A stretch of 46,725 nucleotides of DNA from Nostoc sp. NMS7. GTDB taxonomy: Bacteria > Cyanobacteriota > Cyanobacteriia > Cyanobacteriales > Nostocaceae. The position numbers and the translations under genes are program-made. Positions 44,099 to 46,725 of the stretch are shown here, piece after piece. The notes under the pieces are model-generated. The model was not told where the DNA came from and did not search any database. It was given only the letters and a program-made list of their open reading frames with translations. The stretch covers positions 1 to 46,725 of the forward strand of contig NZ_JABXKJ010000262.1 of assembly GCF_017115085.1 (NCBI RefSeq), given 5' to 3'. Numbering within the stretch: the first letter of the stretch is position 1; each line of letters begins with the position of its first letter.

Positions 44099-44827
44099 TC
44101 ATTTTTCTGCATTCTCCGACCAAGCTGGGTGAGAGAGTAAAGAAGCAAAGACTCGTACCCCCCGAAGTTGATTAGAGAGGGGTAAGTGACCTCTAGGCGC
44201 ACTCAAATTCCAGGTAAACTCGTTAGGGTATCGCGTCCAGATGTTACCTGCTTTCCAGCCAATTTTCGGCCAGAAATTCTCCCAATTTTTACCCAAACTT
44301 AACCAGATTTCTCGCTGGACTGAAAAGCCAAATTTACCTTCGGAGTGGACTAACCAGAGGTTGTTAATAGTTTGCAAGTCAACAGCCGAGACATTTTCTA
44401 CCTCACTAAAATACAACCATTTTCGCTGTACAGCCGTTGTCCCTGATAGTTCACACATTTTTTCGATGGTGACGCGATCGGCTGCTTGGAAGTCTTGAGC
44501 CGCCAGTAGTTGTTGCAAAGAATTGTAGTTAATCCCGCACTCTGATTTTAGAGGTACAATTCCTTCAGGAAAACAGGAGCATAGAAATTCTTTAGCTTGA
44601 GGTGCATCAGAGTTGTAGAGGACTTGGTAAGCTTTGCCATCAACCCAAGTCGCTGGGTTCTCACGTCGTTTCAGTAAAAATTCCATCAACACGTCTAATC
44701 CTTCATTACCCAACTCAGCTAGCTGTGGGATTATCTGCTGTTGGACTTTTTCAGACCCAGCGATTAACGGTCGTCGGAGGGAGTCAATGTCATTAGCAGG
44801 GCTTGATAAAATCATTGGGTCTGTCAT
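44099..44827 (-). CDS. gun4: Gun4, porphyrin-binding regulator of magnesium chelatase
   Basis: This 242-residue protein has the two-part Gun4 layout. The N-terminal helical repeat domain (about 10-85) includes QQIIPQLAELGNEGLDVLME. The C-terminal Gun4 core (about 95-242) includes LLAAQDFQAADRVTIEKMCE, RKWLYFSEVENVSAVDLQTI, FGFSVQREIW, WPKIGWKAGNIWTRYPNEFTW and SAPRGHLPLSNQLRGVRVFA. Gun4 binds protoporphyrin and Mg-protoporphyrin, stimulates Mg-chelatase and so drives chlorophyll synthesis; it is restricted to oxygenic phototrophs. Length fits the cyanobacterial form (about 230-245). A second Met at residue 5 is an alternative start. Confidence 0.93.
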   Translation of the reverse strand: MTDPMILSSPANDIDSLRRPLIAGSEKVQQQIIPQLAELGNEGLDVLMEFLLKRRENPATWVDGKAYQVLYNSDAPQAKEFLCSCFPEGIVPLKSECGINYNSLQQLLAAQDFQAADRVTIEKMCELSGTTAVQRKWLYFSEVENVSAVDLQTINNLWLVHSEGKFGFSVQREIWLSLGKNWENFWPKIGWKAGNIWTRYPNEFTWNLSAPRGHLPLSNQLRGVRVFASLLSHPAWSENAEK

Positions 44828-45102
44828 GCCATTCTCGTATTAGCGGTCAGTGAAAGAGTGGTAAGCTATTGGGCTTCTCCAAGGTGAAGCACTGATAGCG
44901 AAAAGTAGTTTACTATTTTTGATCGTACAAAATTGCGATCGCTTCACTGAATCCCACACTTAATCCCGAAATAATGTACAAGGGAAATAGGGGGAAAATC
45001 TGCGCCTGATAACTTGGTAAACAAAAGACATAGTAAAATATGCAAGCCTTGCCACATAAGGATTTTTTGACTAGCAGCGTATCCATTAGGAGTGTGTGAA
45101 CT

Positions 45103-46524
45103 ATGTACGACAAGATTACCCCCCCCGCAACTGGAGCAAAAATCACCTTCAAAAATGGTGAACCAATCGTACCGGACGATCCAATTATCCCCTTTATTCG
45201 GGGCGACGGCACAGGTATAGACATCTGGCCTGCTACTCGAAAAGTGCTAGATGCTGCGGTAGCCAAAGCATATAAGGGTCAGCGTCAAATTAGTTGGTTC
45301 AAAGTTTACGCTGGGGATGAAGCCTGCGATTTATACGGTACTTATCAGTATTTACCTCAAGATACTCTCACGGCAATTGAAGAATATGGTGTAGCTATTA
45401 AAGGACCTTTGACTACTCCCGTTGGGGGGGGAATTCGTTCTTTAAATGTGGCGCTGCGGCAAATTTTTGACTTGTATACCTGCGTGCGTCCTTGTCGTTA
45501 CTATGCAGGTACGCCCTCACCCCATAAAAATCCCGAAAAGCTGGATGTAATTGTTTATCGGGAGAATACGGAAGATATTTATTTAGGGATTGAGTGGCGA
45601 CAAGGTAGCGAAATCGGCGATCGCTTAATTAAAATTATCAATGAAGAATTGATCCCCGCCACCCCAGAACATGGGAAAAAACGAATTCCTCTTGATTCTG
45701 GTATTGGCATCAAACCGATCAGCAAAACTGGTTCCCAGCGCCTAGTCAGACGTGCGATCAAACACGCTTTGCTATTGCCCAAACACAAGCAACAAGTGAC
45801 TTTGGTGCATAAGGGCAACATCATGAAGTACACCGAAGGCGCTTTCCGTGATTGGGGTTATGAATTAGCAATCAATGAATTTCGCTCAGAAACTGTCACT
45901 GAACGGGAATCTTGGATTTTGAGTAATAAGGAAAAAAATCCGAATATTTCCTTAGAAGAAAACGCCCGCCAGATTGATCCGGGATTTGATTCTCTCACCG
46001 AAGAGAAAAAAGCGGAAATTATCAAGGAAGTTGAAACTATTCTTAACTCAATTTGGGCAACCCACGGCGATGGCAAATGGAAAGATAAAGTTTTGGTGAA
46101 TGACCGGATTGCTGACAGTATTTTTCAACAAATCCAAACTAGACCGGATGAGTATTCGATTTTGGCGACGATGAACTTGAACGGCGATTACTTATCTGAT
46201 GCCGCCGCCGCCATTGTTGGCGGTTTAGGAATGGGGCCAGGGGCAAATATTGGTGATGCTAGTGCCATATTTGAGGCTACCCACGGCACCGCACCCAAAC
46301 ACGCCGGTTTAGATCGTATTAATCCTGGTTCACTGATTTTGTCTGGGGTGATGATGTTAGAATTTTTGGGTTGGCAAGAAGCCGCAGACTTAGTTAAGAA
46401 AGGTTTAAGCGATGCGATCGCAAATAGTCAAGTCACCTACGATTTAGCCCGGTTGCTAGAACCGCCAGTTGAACCATTAAAATGTTCGGAATTTGCCGAG
46501 GCAATTATTCAGCATTTTGGTTAA
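45103..46524 (+). CDS. icd: NADP-dependent isocitrate dehydrogenase
   Basis: This 473-residue enzyme of the central open TCA pathway makes 2-oxoglutarate, the carbon skeleton for ammonium assimilation. Recognisable parts are IPFIRGDGTGIDIWPA near the N-terminus, KGPLTTPVGGGIRSLNVALR (substrate Ser region), RENTEDIYLGIEW, LVHKGNIMKYTEGAFRDWGY, NLNGDYLSDAAAAIVGGLG (metal Asp) and FEATHGTAPKHAG (cofactor site). The 50 or so residues around ARQIDPGFDSLTEEKKAEI make it longer than the E. coli enzyme, as in other cyanobacteria. The start MYDKITPPATG follows TTAGGAG about 10 bases upstream. NtcA control is known for this gene in cyanobacteria, but I see no clear site. Confidence 0.96.
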   Translation: MYDKITPPATGAKITFKNGEPIVPDDPIIPFIRGDGTGIDIWPATRKVLDAAVAKAYKGQRQISWFKVYAGDEACDLYGTYQYLPQDTLTAIEEYGVAIKGPLTTPVGGGIRSLNVALRQIFDLYTCVRPCRYYAGTPSPHKNPEKLDVIVYRENTEDIYLGIEWRQGSEIGDRLIKIINEELIPATPEHGKKRIPLDSGIGIKPISKTGSQRLVRRAIKHALLLPKHKQQVTLVHKGNIMKYTEGAFRDWGYELAINEFRSETVTERESWILSNKEKNPNISLEENARQIDPGFDSLTEEKKAEIIKEVETILNSIWATHGDGKWKDKVLVNDRIADSIFQQIQTRPDEYSILATMNLNGDYLSDAAAAIVGGLGMGPGANIGDASAIFEATHGTAPKHAGLDRINPGSLILSGVMMLEFLGWQEAADLVKKGLSDAIANSQVTYDLARLLEPPVEPLKCSEFAEAIIQHFG

Positions 46525-46536
46525 TACAGTGACGTA

Positions 46537-46565
46537 CCTACACTTCTCTAACGAGTAAGTGTAGG
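46537..46565. terminator. Hairpin downstream of icd
   Basis: CCTACACTT and AAGTGTAGG pair perfectly around an 11-base loop, 12 bases after the icd stop. No strong T-run follows, so termination is likely but not certain. The last 160 bp of the window show no gene. Confidence 0.5.
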
Positions 46566-46725
46566 CTTCTCAAAGACTCCTCATTGAGGACATAATTTGA
46601 GCTTTAAGATCGTGCGTCCCACGATTCTTTATATTTATACTTGCGTTCAAATCCCTACACAAACTGATTTTATAGCAATCGAAGTATAGGTTAGGACGCT
46701 AAACGAACAGCCGTATCAACTCTCT

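Noticed and set aside
44828..45102. An NtcA site (GTA-N8-TAC) before icd
   Set aside because: No exact match to the consensus was found by eye in this gap.

Overview
The window looks like chromosome from a filamentous, probably heterocyst-forming cyanobacterium of the Nostoc/Anabaena type. The signs are frequent HIP1 octamers (GCGATCGC), a magnesium-chelatase regulator Gun4, naphthoate synthase MenB (phylloquinone pathway), cyanobacterial NADP isocitrate dehydrogenase, a stand-alone Mo-nitrogenase C-terminal-domain protein, and a very high load of small dispersed repeats and MITE-like foldbacks in the gaps between genes. No rRNA, tRNA, CRISPR array or intact transposase was seen.

Layout. 0.3-2.5 kb: a GNAT acetyltransferase and an AAA ATPase. 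3.0-21.0 kb: a secondary-metabolism region, nearly all on the minus strand. It holds three single-module NRPS proteins (C-A-PCP-TE, C-A-PCP, and docking-C-A-[N-methyltransferase]-PCP), a GT4 glycosyltransferase, a plus-strand alpha/beta hydrolase, and an ArgJ paralogue that resembles the OAT2 enzyme of clavulanic-acid clusters. Docking features suggest the order NRPS-B, NRPS-A, NRPS-C and a tripeptide-like product with one N-methylated residue. 21.0-28.6 kb: a two-partner-secretion exoprotein, a decayed relic of its TpsB transporter, and a divergent TPR-CHAT protein split by an in-frame stop. 28.7-30.4 kb: a glutamine-synthetase-like ligase next to what looks like the tail of a lost Rieske dioxygenase. 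30.9-37.3 kb: a small Cys-rich conserved protein, menB, a Na/Pi transporter, a DUF1016-type nuclease, creatininase-family and cupin proteins, and the Mo-nitrogenase-C protein. 38.4-46.7 kb: a membrane sensor kinase whose phospho-accepting His is Asp, an exported Mn/Fe superoxide dismutase, an ABC ATPase, a HicB-like/antitoxin-like gene pair, gun4 and icd.

The strongest signals beyond ordinary annotation are: (1) four in-frame insertions of small dispersed-repeat DNA inside the terminal NRPS gene; (2) the OAT2-like gene beside an apparently uncharacterised three-protein NRPS line; (3) a tandem array built only from 42- and 63-bp units (multiples of 21); (4) remnants of TpsB and Rieske genes in gaps that look empty; (5) a kinase lacking its H-box histidine; (6) several families of foldback elements, some nested in one another. 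Functional names come from motif recognition only; no database search was possible.
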